DNA of 64,000 bases from Paraphysoderma sedebokerense (GCA_025602915.1 JAHLJZ010000083.1:1-64000), one strand, 5' to 3'. Positions 12,691 through 29,429 are shown, counted from the first letter of the stretch. The notes: generated by a model not told the origin, from the sequence alone. Program-made: numbers and translations.

Positions 12691-13370
12691 CGGACACTCA
12701 GTGGATGTCGGATAACCCGCTGCTCAGTTCCTTTTGTAATCGGTTGCTTCTGAATTAAATAGTTCCAGGCGGAGTTGAAGGATGGCCAGATCCAACACGA
12801 ACGTCGACCGACGTGTCCTGTCCTCTCGAGTGGGGTTTGTCTATGCTCATGCCTCCTTCACCTGCAAGCACGCAGACGCATTCTGAATCGTGTTTGATCA
12901 TAAAGACGGTGAACCCTTAGGGCTCCTCGGAGGGAAATGTCTTGTCCCGCCGCCAGAACATCTTCTCGAACCTCGGTACAGCTTGCAAAGCGAGGGAAAG
13001 AATATGTTGCGATAGAACGGAAGTGAAGAAAATGAGGGTAATGTTAGAGTCGATATTCCTTCGTGCTGTACAATTTATTAGTATTTATTATCACTGCACG
13101 ATTTCGTTCCTTTCTGTAGAGCCCATTGGAGTTTGACAAGCGCTACAATTATCCAGAATTATCGCCCTTCATACATACACACGGCAGAAAAACTTATACA
13201 TCTGATCCCATTCCCCGATATCGATTGCTAAGCATCAGATTGCGATTGTGGATATATAATTAAATGGTAGTGGTAATAGTGCCGAAGGGCAGTCACATGT
13301 CACGCTGTCCTGAGGTACCAAGTCATGGGGTCACACAGTCACGCGGGACAATGTCCTCTCTCATTCCCCA
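12691..13370. other. Intergenic, left flank of the tandem duplication
   Basis: No supported gene. It lies 5' to both the LicD-EEP gene (-) and Rab11 copy 1 (+), so it should hold the promoter of the former and distal upstream sequence of the latter. It is not repeated in front of Rab11 copy 2. Confidence 0.5.
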
Positions 13371-13455
13371 TCATCCATCCATCCATCCATCCATTCCAAC
13401 TTTCCATCCACTCCTGACTATCCATCCATCCATCCATCCATCTATCCATCCATCC
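13371..13455. repeat. CCAT tetranucleotide microsatellite
   Basis: Two runs of ccat repeats (about 13371-13394 and 13419-13455) are separated by an imperfect spacer. The left breakpoint of the 13.8-kb duplication (13417) falls directly before the second run. Confidence 0.9.
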
Positions 13456-13551
13456 CAAGTTACGCCCTCTCTTATCTGTTTCTCACTCTAAGCTTCACGC
13501 ATCTACCTCGACGACCCGTCTCTAAGCTACTCAAATAAACATTCAGAAACC

Positions 13552-15178
<1,627 letters not shown>

Positions 15179-15618
15179 ACGCCACCCCTTCCTCTCGCTC
15201 TTGTTCATGTACATCTTTGGTTGATGGTATGATTCAACTGGATTTTCTTCTGTTAAGGGATTTGTGTGTTAGTAAATATATATTACTTGAGAATGAAGAG
15301 GTACTAGTATCTGGTGTGTAGATATGCTGCTGTTGGGATGATAGGACGTGTGGAAACCTGAAACCCTCCTCTCCTTGAAGTCGCCTTTTGGAGATAGCTC
15401 AGAAACTTCTCAAACAAAAACCTTTCATCTTATTGATGAATGTATGATTTTGTGTTCAATACAATTATAGCTATATATTTACCGATAATGTGATTTGCGA
15501 AAGCGCATTCCCCATTCATGGTGAACCCGTGTTTGAGGTGGCGCGAAAGCCACGAAACCCATTTCGGTTGCTCCTCAACACATCCTATCCACAACATTAT
15601 CCTAATTCATCAATTATC

Positions 15619-18600
15619 ATGCTTTCTGCGGCTAATTCATCTACAGTCGGTCGACAGCATCGGAAATCCGCACCTGATATCGCTAGCTCGCCCTTTCTAT
15701 CGATCTTAGCAAAATGCGGTTTGCAAATGCCAGAGGACTCCTCGTCTATCGTGTTAGGTACATCCCCGTCACTCATATTGCATCCAAGACCAAATTAGCT
15801 CTGACTATATCAATTGACCTTCCAAAAGTTGATTCTCCGTATGTGTTCCGGCAGAAGCTCCATCATCATCTACACTCGATGTCGACGCAAGATTTGAATT
15901 CAATCACTTCAACGGAGGCCGAGTTACCTGAGGCCATTAAACAGTTTATAAGTTCTTTAGAAGATTATGTATCCGAAGAGGAAAATTTAAAAGTTTGTTT
16001 AAGAAGTGTTGAAATACAAGGTGAATGTGAAAGGTGAGAAGTTAGATCCTTCGTTGTCCTGCTCTGTTTATCAAGCTTTTTCGCGTTTTCATGTCGAATT
16101 CATGTGAGCCAGCCTATTGATAGCAATGTTGATTTCAGGAAAGGAAATGAAAGTCTGATAAAAATTCTTCTGGGAATTGATTTTATACAAGTTGATATTA
16201 TCCAAACGTTAGTCGAAAGGCTTGTCGAATATGGATCAGAAGACGAGTTTGTTTTCTTCTTTTTATTCAGCATATACCGGGTATTCGATCTGCTTATGAT
16301 ACTATTGTGGCTTACTCTCATATAGTGTCTCTAATCGATTAGAAGAAAGCGTACCAAAACTGATACTGGGTCAATTAAGGTGGCTTGAACATATCGTGAA
16401 TCCAGAGCTCTTAACTGACCTCATGGTAGGGTTAATCGGTGAGTTCTAAATAGATGGTGAGGTTGATTTAAATAAGCAGCGCTAATTGAAGTTTCATTAT
16501 AGCTGCAGTAGATTTGCCACTACAACAAGAAATTATATTGGCATTGCCCGAGGTTATTGCGGATTCACAACACAAGGTAGACGCAAGTTTGATAAAATAA
16601 ATGACGAATTTGACCGACTACTCCAACTCCGTATTCTTCTCTTGCTTCGCTAGACTGTTGCCCGAAAGCTACATGACCTACTCTCTTCAAATTCGGATTT
16701 GCTAGTTCCAATTCTGGATACCCTTATCCACTTGAATACCCCCGAAATTATTTCACATGAGATACGGGAATCTGTTATTGAGAGGCTCGTTATAGCGGAC
16801 TTAAATGAGATACCAGTGTTGTTAAAATTTCTTTTAAATATACCTACACGAGAAGAAGCACCAACGAACGCGGAAATTGACAGAGCGATGCAGGTATTGG
16901 TTAATTCGGACATGATTCTGCCTGAGGACTTTAATCTGACCTGTACGATAGATTATTGATCTCATTCGGTCGAAGCTCAATTTAGAAGAAATCTCGCAGG
17001 TCCGCGAACAGCAAACACATCTTTCACAATATGTCCAAGGAGAGCTTGCCGCTCAGAGTGAAGTTTCGGAATCCTTGATCTTCGGCATGTCACTTTTTAT
17101 TTGTCACTGCAGATTACTTTATGATTCTAACATACATTTGTTAAAATTTAGAATCACTCAGATCCGCTTTAAGATGCCATAAACCGGTCAGAGAAGGCTG
17201 GGTCAAGATATTGGATGGCGTGAGCGACAGCGTATGAGTTTGTTAGATTTATATTCTCGCTGAATAACACATCTGATGGAATTGTTTTAGAGACCATTCA
17301 CGCAATTGGATTTTTTCGCTTTGCTTATTCTTAATGATGTCGTGCCGAATCAGAAACGAGCCAAAGCCATCTTTGAAATATTTCGCCGCAAAATATCACA
17401 AGGTCAAGTTCCTCTCAGAATTATCGAAAAATGCCTGAAAGAACATTCAGAAGGATTGAAGCCATATCAATCTGCAATTGTGAAATTGGCGGACTTCTTA
17501 TTGCGATCGGGTGGGAAAGGGCTCACCAAGCGAGCGAAAATTGCGCAGTATGCGAAATTATTATATCAAATTGGCTTTGAAATGTTCGATATCTTTCATC
17601 GGCAGGTTGGTAACTCATGCTTCACTGGACTGCCTTATTGTCACTCATGTCAACATATAGGAAATTGTTGCACAACTTATCACGCATATTGGAAGCAATC
17701 AGATATCCTTTTATCTGTGTTCATTTTACCATTTCTGGGAAAATTACCCTCCTTGACTGATCTATCACTCCAGCGAAATGGATACCAGTTTAGAGACTTT
17801 ACTTGCTATAGCGCAATCAAATCCAAAATATCTTCTGGCGTTTCAAATATTTATCAAAGGGGTACTCGAAAATCTTGATATTCTAGGCATGTCCCAATTG
17901 AAAATTCTGTTTGAGGTGTTTGGTATTTTGGCGTTACAGGTAATCATCTTGTCGATTATATGGTCTCGCCAAGTTATCTCATCGCAATCCTAGTCCGACG
18001 GTGGATCTTCAGATTCTTTGCATGCAGAACTTCAGATCTTGTTGCGAAAGCAACTTCAAAATCCGTCATATAAGAAGACTGGAGTCCTCATTGCAACATC
18101 ACTACTGAAAAGATATGCCGCTCCGGGCTGCACGCAAGAGAATTTGCAAGTCGTGAGTGAAATTGGACAAATGATCGAACAGTTTGTGTGTCGCAAAGAT
18201 CCGGTATGCTGTTACCGCTAAGCTTTGAACATCAGAATGGTAGATTCACAAATTTCTAGATTGCTCTTGCTCTGTACTTTGATGAGCTTTCCGAACTGGT
18301 CCAAAGTAACGCGATTGCCGGTGAAGTGGTCCGAGCATTCCTGGATGATTACAGTGACGGTATACTAGATCTGATGTGCGAACGACGTTCGGAGGATGGT
18401 GACATTTTTGAGGTGTCAGATTTAGAGAATCATTTCAGTCAGTTAGCTGCATCGGTTGCGAGCAATTCTCGCTCTGGTATCCCCGATGAAAATGAGGATC
18501 GACTCCCTTATTACGGTAAGTGAGGGATTTAATCAGGCTCAGTCATTCACATTCTGCTTACCGTGGGTCCCCTCAATTTAGTTCCAAAAGAGACATATCT

Positions 18601-21600
18601 GGAGAATTCGAAAGGCGGTCCTATGTTTGCCTTAATGGGGCTGATCTCATTATCATCAAGTTTACCCTCTCAAAATTATGCAGGCTCATCGGTTGTGTAT
18701 TTGCCTGCTCTCGTTCGACTGTATCTTACTTGCCATCGTTTTATGCGGGAGGACGGAGGCCAAAATCAGATTGACACTGTTCTGAGAGCAGGTATAATTC
18801 TAACTAAAGAACTCTCTCCGAGTGTGTTTGCTTCGCTTAGCCTTTGTCAACGTCAGAAATACGGCTCCGCCATTTATTATGCTATTAACTATGTTCGTGA
18901 ACTCATCAATGCCAGTACGATCGGACTCTGCTTGTCATCCAACGAGTCGAAGGATTTCCTCGAAATCGCTGCCCGCCGTTTGCAGAATGTTGTACAACTG
19001 GAGGAGCAGTTGAAGTTATATTTACCTCATATTCCAAACTTTGTCCCGCTCGGTATGTCATCTGCATTGACGCCTAACTCGACAACGATGGCGAACCCAG
19101 CCACCAATGGTGGTGACCATGCCCGCCCTTTAAAACGAAAAAAAGTGATTTCCCAGAATTCCACAGAAGAGAAGTCAAGTAAAATGAAAGGAAAACAGAA
19201 AGCTGTGGCCGAAAAGAAATGCTATCTGACTTTGACGGACATTCGATCTCATCTTCGGCCGTTTGATCTACATGTCTTCAAATTACTCAACACCAATACA
19301 AATGACAGTGAATCCATCAGGCTTGAAAGTCCAGAATTACGATACCTTCTCGAGGAATTAAAATTGGCGTTGGAACAAAAACTCGGGATAACTTCGTCAG
19401 TATCGTTTTTCGGCACGAAGAAAAAGGTGCTATGGAATTCAGTATTGCCACTAAGTTGGACAAGCTTCACACAGTCGAAATTGATAGAATTATGTGTCGA
19501 TATTGTTCCTGGCTTGTGTGGCATTTTGGAGTCGTATTTTGAAAGTGCGCAAGTCGCAAATACCTCGTCCACAATGGTATGCACTCTCCTTAGCGCCTGC
19601 GTTGTTCCGTTGGATCTCAGCCTTCTAACACATCTCAGGAGACGGCTCGAGACACTTCGGAAGACGAAGTCATCGATTTCGAAGAATCTGTGAACAGTCA
19701 TGATGATTATGAAAAAGCTCGACGCAAATGGATTTATTTAGGTGACCAGCTAATCTGTGACCTGATTCTTGAATGTTTCACCTTAATTCTGAGTTGGCCT
19801 GAGTTTAAAGCTTCAACAAATCGCGACATTCTCATTGTATGATTCTATTTTGAGTTTGTATGATATCGTAACGTTGGACTAACATGTGTTTAAAATTTGC
19901 GTATTCGAATGATTTGTAGAAAATTATTCATCCGCTTTCGCAACGAGGACGCCAAGACGCATCCTCCTGTCAAACAGTAAATCAGCATATTGAGAATGCA
20001 GTTCGATATCTCGAGACAGTGTCTGTATCAGATGACCCCATGTCGCAAATGGAACTCGAAGCGGATTCATCCTGTGCAGTCAAACTTAAATCGCCAACGA
20101 CTGCATACCATATTTTTAAAATCTGTTTACTTTTAAAATCATTAGATGACAGCGATGAAACAAGAGGTCGGTGTCGCACATTTACGTGGCAATTCATTTC
20201 CCGTAGAAATCTTATCATTTGCTTTTTTAGGTATCATTCATAATATGGCTAAGAAGTATATCCTCATGTCCGGGTGGTTCAAGGTCTGTTTCCACATTTT
20301 ACATGCACCATCGATCGACATTACTTAATGATTCATTCATACAGCCTTCCCAACTGGAATTGATGTACGATCAAGAAATTTTACTTCATGATACTCCTCT
20401 AGAGCATCTTTACGAGTTGGTGCAGAACCTTAGCGTCAACGATAAAAATCATTTCAGGCATTGGAAGGTGGGTCCGTTACGCAGAAATTTTACAGAATTG
20501 GTATTGATCTTTGTTCAAAATGTCTCTAGATTTATCTCAAAAATCTGCCAGATATAATGAAAACCGTTTTCACCGACGTCACTTCTGACGATACTATGCG
20601 AACCAGACTATTAAAATTGGGCGAGATATTCAATCGTCTTATCCAGCAAACGAAAGAGTTGTCGCAAGGGTCGAAGAGCGCAAAAGTCCTTGAGGAGAAA
20701 TATTATCCCATGGCTATGCGATACGGGAAGGCTGTTTTGCGCAGTTTCTCTAATGATGGAATCGCAACTGTGACACAACTTTTGAGGCGGCATAAAGCAG
20801 CTGTTAGAGATGTCCTCAGAAATTGGCAAGTCGCCAATCGTCAACTCATTGTAAGATGCGTTTTTTTGCAGTCAAGACCGCAATAACATGGTAAGCTCAC
20901 TAATATATTGGATGTAGGCAATAAGAAGTTACTTTTTCAAGAGACGCAATAATCAACATCGCCAACTATTAATCGACCTCGGAAAGCAACAAGACCAATT
21001 ATTTTACACTCTTTGTCATATTGCTAAATCCATCGGTGTTTCGTTGGCCATGACTATTGGTTTGTCTTCATCATTTCTTAACGGAAACTTATTCAACTTT
21101 GCTTAGGCTGACTCTCGTCCTTTCTTTCTAATGATTAGGTACTTTAAAGCATAAAGCCCCGAATGGGGAACAAATTGCCAGTCAAATTGGCAGACAAGAA
21201 TCCAGTGACGAAGAAAGTGAAGAGGAAGAGGACGACGGAATCAATTTACCTAGTATAGACGAGGAAGAAGAAGGAGAAGAGAATGACCAAGACGATGACC
21301 CTTCGAATGGATCAGAACATCCAGTTGAAGACGAAGAAGAAGAAGGAGAAGAAGAAGAGGAAGAAGTAAATAACACAAGAGTCTCAACATTCAATTATAT
21401 TCACCTTTAACTTAACCGTTTCTTCACATTCCAGGACCTCCGAATCCGAAAGCGACCTAAAACCAAAAAATCCAACAAATTCATGAAATCAACTCAACTA
21501 TCTGACCACGATTTCCCTCCATTCGAGTCAATCGACGAATTCACATTTGACGCCGTAGACAACGAAATCGAAGAAACTCATAGTTTTATGGACTCTGATG

Positions 21601-21692
21601 GTGAAATCGTAGATGAAGGTGTATCATGTGAAGAAGATGAAAATGGAGAAGATTTGATGGAGAGTGACAATGACTCTACGGCTTCTTTTTAA
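15619..21692 (+). CDS. FANCD2: FANCD2 homologue, copy 1 (Fanconi anaemia pathway)
   Basis: Core of the ID2 clamp that is monoubiquitinated at DNA interstrand crosslinks and blocked forks. Multi-exon gene with short introns; I estimate 1,400-1,500 aa, like animal FANCD2. Blocks matching the family in order: SPFLSILAKCGL; FISSLEDYVSEEENLKVCL; LIKILLGIDFIQ; ILGQLRWLEHIV; LALPEVIADSQH; LVPILDTL; LPRI-like helical repeats such as EIPVLLKFLLNI; AIVKLADFLLRSGGKG; FIKGVLENLD; CHRFMREDGGQNQ; AINYVRELINA; LKLYLPHIPNFVP. The lysine at 17856-17858 aligns with human K561, the ubiquitination site. The C-terminus (21190-21692) is strongly acidic, with long Asp/Glu runs, and ends NDSTASF. ATG 15619 is the first in-frame Met of exon 1; the intron after it restores the frame into VDSPYVFRQKL. 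It lies 440 bp downstream of Rab11 on the same strand and convergent with the LAM gene. Confidence 0.92.
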
Positions 21693-22156
21693 TTTATTGT
21701 TGTTGTGTGGTTGACAATTTAAAGTCCAAAACAAGGGGGGAAAACTGTAGATTTGACGATGTAGAATAAGAATAATTATTGGATGGAATTTAAATTTAAA
21801 AATGTAGTATCTCAAATATGAAAATATCAATATACATCGTTTTTTTGAAATGTGTTTTAAAACTGTTACATATATTTATATTTCCATCTACAGTTTATTT
21901 TATTTTTCTTTACCCTTATTTTTCAATGACATTATAATCTTCTATAAACTTTCATGAATGAAATAACTATTATTCTTTGATATTATCAGAAGTAATATAC
22001 ACATACAACCTAATTATACTTTATATGTTAACAAATCGACAATTTTTCCTTTCCTTTTTCCTTGATTTTCGGCTTTATATTCGTTATTCCATATTTTTAC
22101 TGATTTTTCATATTCGCTTTTTTAAGTGACTAGTATGTAATGTGACCTGAAGTAAA
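21693..22156. other. Convergent 3' intergenic region
   Basis: AT-rich spacer between the FANCD2 stop and the LAM-type gene stop. It presumably holds both polyadenylation regions. No gene seen. Repeated at 35504-35967. Confidence 0.6.
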
Positions 22157-25100
22157 CTACAACTCGCTTCTTCTTACTTCCCCCGATCGTCCATCATTGA
22201 CATTGATACCATTCCCACCATGATCATTTTGTTGTAGCTTGACTTCCAAAACTTTGTTTACGATGTTGACTATTGAAGATTGAGGTTCGATTGGTGAGGT
22301 ATTTCCCGTGTCGGAATTGGAATTTAAACTTTCGTTTCCGTTTGTCACTGTTCCAGATTCAGTTCGAGATTCAGAATTAGAATGAACTTGATCTCTATTT
22401 TGAATATTTTCACGGTGACGAAACGACATTTTCGTTTCACCATCACCAACACCAGAGTGACGAATTTCAGGTTTTTCTAGTTCTTGAACGACATTGTCTA
22501 GTAGTGTACTTACTTTCCACATCCACACACCTACCCAAATGTTTCCTAGGATGAGGAATAACAAGAACATATTCAGGATGTTTTGTAGTCTCATTGATTG
22601 TAGGGATTGGAGTAAGGTAGAAGGAGGAGGAGAAGTAGAAGTGGAAGATTTTCGTTTAGTTTTGGAAGATTTGGAACGGGGGGTAGACGATGTTGGTGAT
22701 TTTTGGGCATTTGGGTCTTTAGAGTTTGATGATTTTCGGCGAGACTTTGTCTTTGGTTGGGTCGGTTGAGAGATTTGTGGTGTGGTTGAAGAAGGAAAAA
22801 GGTAGGATTGGAAGGAACCGAGGATAGTGGAAAGTAATGGATGGGGTGGGGTTTCAGGGGAGGTGGCGGTGGGGGAACTAACCGATTTTGTTCGTTTACG
22901 TTTCGATGTTGATTTTAAATCATGTCTTCGTCGTCTTGATTTACGGTCTATTCGATCATCACCTTCTGTTTCTGTCTCTTTTGTTTGTTTCCTTGTTCGT
23001 CTATCTTGAACACTTTTTTTATCATCCGCAACGGGTATAGAACGACCATACTGTTTAATCCACAATCTCAATTCCGCAATCAAATTCTTGTAATACTTTG
23101 TGTTTCCCTCGACGGCGCCACTCTCAACTGTACTTTTAAACCAACTCGATTTTGTCCAAGCGACATAGGTCGCCACTGTTAATTTAATGGATGTGGGGGT
23201 GGTATAAGTGACTCCGATGATCGTGATGGTGGAAAATGAAGTGCCGGCGGGAACATCGGGAGTTTGTGAGGTAGCTCGTATAATCAGTTTACTAATGATG
23301 ACCAAAGACGATAAGTGTCAGTCAGACAACCAATCAACAACAAGACAAAGGTAATCTGAAGAGTATTAATAAAAAATGACAAACCTCTCTAAATCGATTT
23401 CCACAACTTCCTCGGAATACAAAACCTTAGTTTGTTTAGGTCCGATCGGATAAGCCAAGGGCATCAAATATTTCAACTTTCGCACTTTTTTACCATCATC
23501 CAAACTTTCCCATTTCGTAGGTTCAATCTCTACATCCACCGAAACCCAAAAAAAAACCAAAACCTTGTCAACACCTTTCGACTATAAAAAATATCAAAAT
23601 TCAGAGCTAGAAAATAAACCTTTAAGTCCTTGTTTCTTTTCCAGAAACCTCTTCAAAAATCCTTTTCCCTCTTTCATTCCCGTTTCATCCGATTCTTGAT
23701 AATCCAAACACAAACTCTCATCTCTATACACCAACTCCCACACATCTTTCACCGTCACACCTTCCACAACTTCTTCCATGACAATTGTCACGGGGACGTT
23801 AGAAGGACAATAACATTTGGGGTCGCACGGTACCGGCGATTTGAATACCAATGGTACCTCTTCTACGTCTCCGTGTAACTCTTGAGGAGAGATAGTGAAT
23901 GCGCCGGTGGAAGAAGGGGGAAAAGAAGAGGGCAAAGTGCCGGATCGTGGTTTGGTTGTAGGAATCGGATGTAAAGTATTGTCGGTCGGATCATTAGTTT
24001 GGTTTGCGTTGCCGGAATGTGCTTCATTTTCACTACCGCCCTTCAATCCGGCTTCTACGGCAGTCCCTCCACTTTTTGATCTTCCGTGCCCTAAACTGCG
24101 ACTTTCAGACTTGACTAAAGTTTTGGCGACATAACTGTACCCGCTATCCGACACCGAGACATCTTTGACTCCATCGTCGTGAGTGATCGCCCTGAGTCTG
24201 CCATTCGCTGCGGTCGACGGGGCGGCGCCGGAATCCGAATGGAAACGTGAATGTGAATTCGTTCTTGGGTGCCGATGTCGATGCGGATGTGAATGAAACT
24301 GGGGTGGGGGTGAAGCTTGCTCCAAGGACGAGCTGGAACTGTGAGCTGTCAACCAACAAAAAAGGGGGTTAGCATAATGATGGAATTGTTGGTCAATGCC
24401 CAAATAAAACTTTACCCGTGTGACTGTGATTCAGACTGTTGAGTTTAAGATTAGCACCCACTGCGGAGAGCGAATAAATACTCGAATCTGAATTTGATTT
24501 TCCCTTTTCCAATTTCGACCCATTTTTGTTTCCGCTATTTGACGCATCTTGATCACCATCCGACGCAAAATCTGACCGATCCGATTCCGTTTTGTACCCA
24601 CCGCTAGACGCTTCCCCGCCAGACACCGATACTTCCTCGTCCTCGAGTTCGTTATCCGAAGCAGAACCACTGCCTCTGAGGGAAATATAGGAGCTGTCCT
24701 CATCGTCTTCATCTTCTGTTTCAGATGCTGATCCTTCTGTGGAATAAATAGACTGAGAATCGTAACTTTGCCCCGTTCTCGAATCGGATTCGCTTCCAGT
24801 GGTGCTTCCGTCAGATACATCGTCTTCGTTATCGGAAGGATCGCTGTAACTCCTCCTCCTCCTTTGACGTTTTCCGGCACTTCTGCCCCTTTGGTCAGTT
24901 TCGTTTGCTTTACCACCTTCCTCCGTGTTCCTCCTGCTTCGACTTTTGCTCCTGTGTCTACTTTTGGATCGACTGGCGTCTCTTTTTCTACTCTTGTCAC
25001 CGTTTTCGACACCCGGATCAGAATCAAACTCGTCTTTGGAATGCAAAGGGTGACTGAGATTTGCCGGTAGAGTTTGTGTTCGCAAAGCGGCAGCGGGATT

Positions 25101-26659
25101 TGCCTTTCTCCACAGGGAAGTCAGGAGGTTGAAGGCTAATTCTCGAAAGATGAACGAGGCGAAAAAGTACTACAGATGCAAGCAGATACAAACAGAGCAA
25201 TAGAACCCAATTAATCACATGATAATATTCTTGAGTCATTTTGCGTAAAAGGTTTCTAAAAATGTGCGCAGACGAGTATAACCCCAAGTACCAACCTTTT
25301 GCCTCTCCGTGATGACTTCGATGGCATTAGGGAAAATCAAAGCGGTCACTCTTTTCTCTATGGCAATGACATCGGAGAAAGGAACCATGACTGTCGTTAT
25401 CCAACCCAAAATCGATGCATGAAAACAAATGTGGTTTTCTGAAACGTAGAGTCGACCTTGCACCAGAATTTCTTTTTGAAGGGCACAACTGAAATCTGAT
25501 TATTGGTTGAGTTTTATAGAGATGGGTCGGCATGGAAGGGAGATTCGAGTCGATAAGTTGAGAGTGGAGGGATGATGATTAAGAATGGAATCGAGGAGGG
25601 GAAAATTTAGATTTGTGGAGAAGAAAGGATACAATGGTTAGAGGAATAATGGGGTTGAGTCAAATGAGAGAAAGAGAGAGAGTTCTAATCGACGGAAAAC
25701 TGTCACAGGGAAAGCAAGATGAAGCGAAAAAACTTGATTTCAACGATCAAAACTTTTGCTTGACTAAAGTGCCCACAAAAAGCGGCTATTTCGCTATTTC
25801 CAAAGAATTAGAAAACACAAAATGTAAAATCATTTATACCTTCGATCAAAAACTCTTGATCCGGGACGGATCTAAAGATGGAGTGAAATTGCTGATTTTT
25901 GGACTGCTTGGCCACCAGAGGAATGACGCCTACACCTTCGGTTGGCCGTGGCAGATTCTCCACACTCTTGTTGGCTCTGCCGAGTGTAGGATAGCCGCCG
26001 CCAGCGACATTCATCGTTGCAGCTCTTGCTGGGCTGGTTCCATTTTCGTTTCCGGAGAACGAGTTTTCGTTGGCGTCTTGGATCGTTTGGAGTAGCTGTT
26101 GGATCTGTTGCGGGGAGGCGTTGGCTGCGGTGACGGTAGAGTTGAGGTTTTGTTTTTCCGGCTCTGCGGTGGAGGGTCGAGTGTGGGTGGGACTCTGCGA
26201 GGCCGAGTTGTTTGAGGAGGGGCTAAAAGTTGGAGAGGAGATGGGTGAGGTCACGAGAGGGGGTACGACGCCGGTGACGGAGGCAGCGATGAGGCCCTTT
26301 GCCAGAGCGGAGGATTGGAGTTGCTGAGAGGAGGGAGATCTGGGAGGTTGTACATTTATGGAAGGGTTTGTGTGTTGCTGCTGTAGGGGGTGAGGGGAAT
26401 CGAGTGAGCTTCTCGTGTTGGTGTTGTCGTTGGAGGGGGTGTGGAGGACAGAGGTGGAGGAGTCTGACTTTGATCGTTCTCTAGCAGGAGGAGGAGGGGG
26501 AGTTGAGGATGCAGTGGTTGACGATGATGTATTATTGGAAGTAGTGGTTGAGGGAGAAAGGGAGCGGAGGGCGGACATGGATCTGTTTTTCCTGGAGGTG
26601 TTGTTGTTGCTGGGAGGAGGAGAGTTGGCGAGGGGAGCGAGGGAGGGGAAGGGGATCAT
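22157..26659 (-). CDS. GRAM-VASt sterol-transfer protein (LAM/Aster type), copy 1
   Basis: Predicted ER-anchored sterol transporter at membrane contact sites. About 1,250 aa in at least six exons. The N-terminus (from ATG 26659) is a low-complexity Ser/Pro/Thr region of about 250 aa. The GRAM domain starts at FHSIFRSVPDQEFLIE and continues after an intron with DFSCALQKEILVQGRLYVSE..FHASILGWITT..IEVITERQK, then after another intron YFFASFIFRELAFNLL. A Ser/Arg- and Asp/Glu-rich linker follows. The VASt (StART-like) domain includes VPVTIVMEEVVEGVTVKDVW, KWESLDDGKKVRKLKYLMP, PIGPKQTKV, ATSQTPDVPAGTSF and WTKSSWFKSTVESGAVEG. One C-terminal membrane helix (ILNMFLLFLILGNIWVGVWMW) is followed by a hydrophilic tail. 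Introns join these in frame with GT..AG ends. The order GRAM, VASt, TM is that of yeast Lam/Ysp and animal GRAMD1. Confidence 0.9.
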
Positions 26660-27227
26660 GTCGCCGAGTAGGGTGGGAGTAGTGGTGTAGAGTGGAGTAG
26701 AGTAGGGAGTAGAGTGGGAGTAGCAACCAGCAGTGCAGTAACTGGTAGTGAACTAGCAGTGCAGAGAGTGAGGACAGCAATGGTACTCGTGCAAGTACAA
26801 TCCAGAGTGCCAGTGACTGTGTAGATAGCAGTGTGATATCACGCAAGTGTATACTGCACAGTGGACATGGAATGGGGGAATCCACTCAACTGCCCGCAAT
26901 CAACAGCCACCCTCACCACACTTACCTCCCTGCCGATGATGAGCTTACTACATGAATTCAAACCCTCGCGGCCCCGTCGTCAAAACCCGCCGCCACCTTC
27001 ATCTTCCTGATAGACCACCTACCTGTTCAAAAACTCTTTCGGAAAACTACCTTAAAGACTTACGTCACTGTGTACGCGTGAAACGATATTTATTCTTGTA
27101 CAAAAATGCCTATGGACACCGGGGGTGGGATTGAAGCTCTTGAATCGACAGCACCTCGCATGGGAACAGTTCAACGATTTGCCCTCACCACTTTACAAGG
27201 TGTCACAGCATAACCTGCTGTCGAGCT
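26660..27227. other. Upstream region of LAM copy 1, ends at the duplication junction
   Basis: Contains GTAGT/GAGTAG-type low-complexity repeats (26665-26780) just 5' of the LAM start. The last bases are ctgctgtcgagct, after which copy 2 starts. Short open frames here have no support. Confidence 0.5.
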
Positions 27228-27229
27228 AC

Positions 27230-27266
27230 TATCCATCCATCCATCCATCCATCTATCCATCCATCC
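27230..27266. repeat. CCAT microsatellite at the duplication junction
   Basis: Same interrupted ccat/ctat run as 13419-13455, here fused directly to the end of copy 1. Confidence 0.85.
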
Positions 27267-27362
27267 CAAGTTACGCCCTCTCTTATCTGTTTCTCACTCT
27301 AAGCTTCACGCATCTACCTCGACGACCCGTCTCTAAGCTACTCAAATAAACATTCAGAAACC

Positions 27363-28989
<1,627 letters not shown>

Positions 28990-29429
28990 ACGCCACCCCT
29001 TCCTCTCGCTCTTGTTCATGTACATCTTTGGTTGATGGTATGATTCAACTGGATTTTCTTCTGTTAAGGGATTTGTGTGTTAGTAAATATATATTACTTG
29101 AGAATGAAGAGGTACTAGTATCTGGTGTGTAGATATGCTGCTGTTGGGATGATAGGACGTGTGGAAACCTGAAACCCTCCTCTCCTTGAAGTCGCCTTTT
29201 GGAGATAGCTCAGAAACTTCTCAAACAAAAACCTTTCATCTTATTGATGAATGTATGATTTTGTGTTCAATACAATTATAGCTATATATTTACCGATAAT
29301 GTGATTTGCGAAAGCGCATTCCCCATTCATGGTGAACCCGTGTTTGAGGTGGCGCGAAAGCCACGAAACCCATTTCGGTTGCTCCTCAACACATCCTATC
29401 CACAACATTATCCTAATTCATCAATTATC

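Noticed and set aside
13264-13491. Short frame through the CCAT repeats
   Set aside because: Ser/Ile/His/Pro runs are simply the translated microsatellite.
21190-21390. GA-rich purine tract as a microsatellite
   Set aside because: It is coding: the acidic tail of FANCD2, with mixed codons for Asp and Glu.
24431-25027. Long overlapping frame on the minus strand within the LAM gene (also in copy 2)
   Set aside because: It is an alternate frame of the Ser/Arg-rich linker; codon pattern and domain evidence support only the LAM frame.
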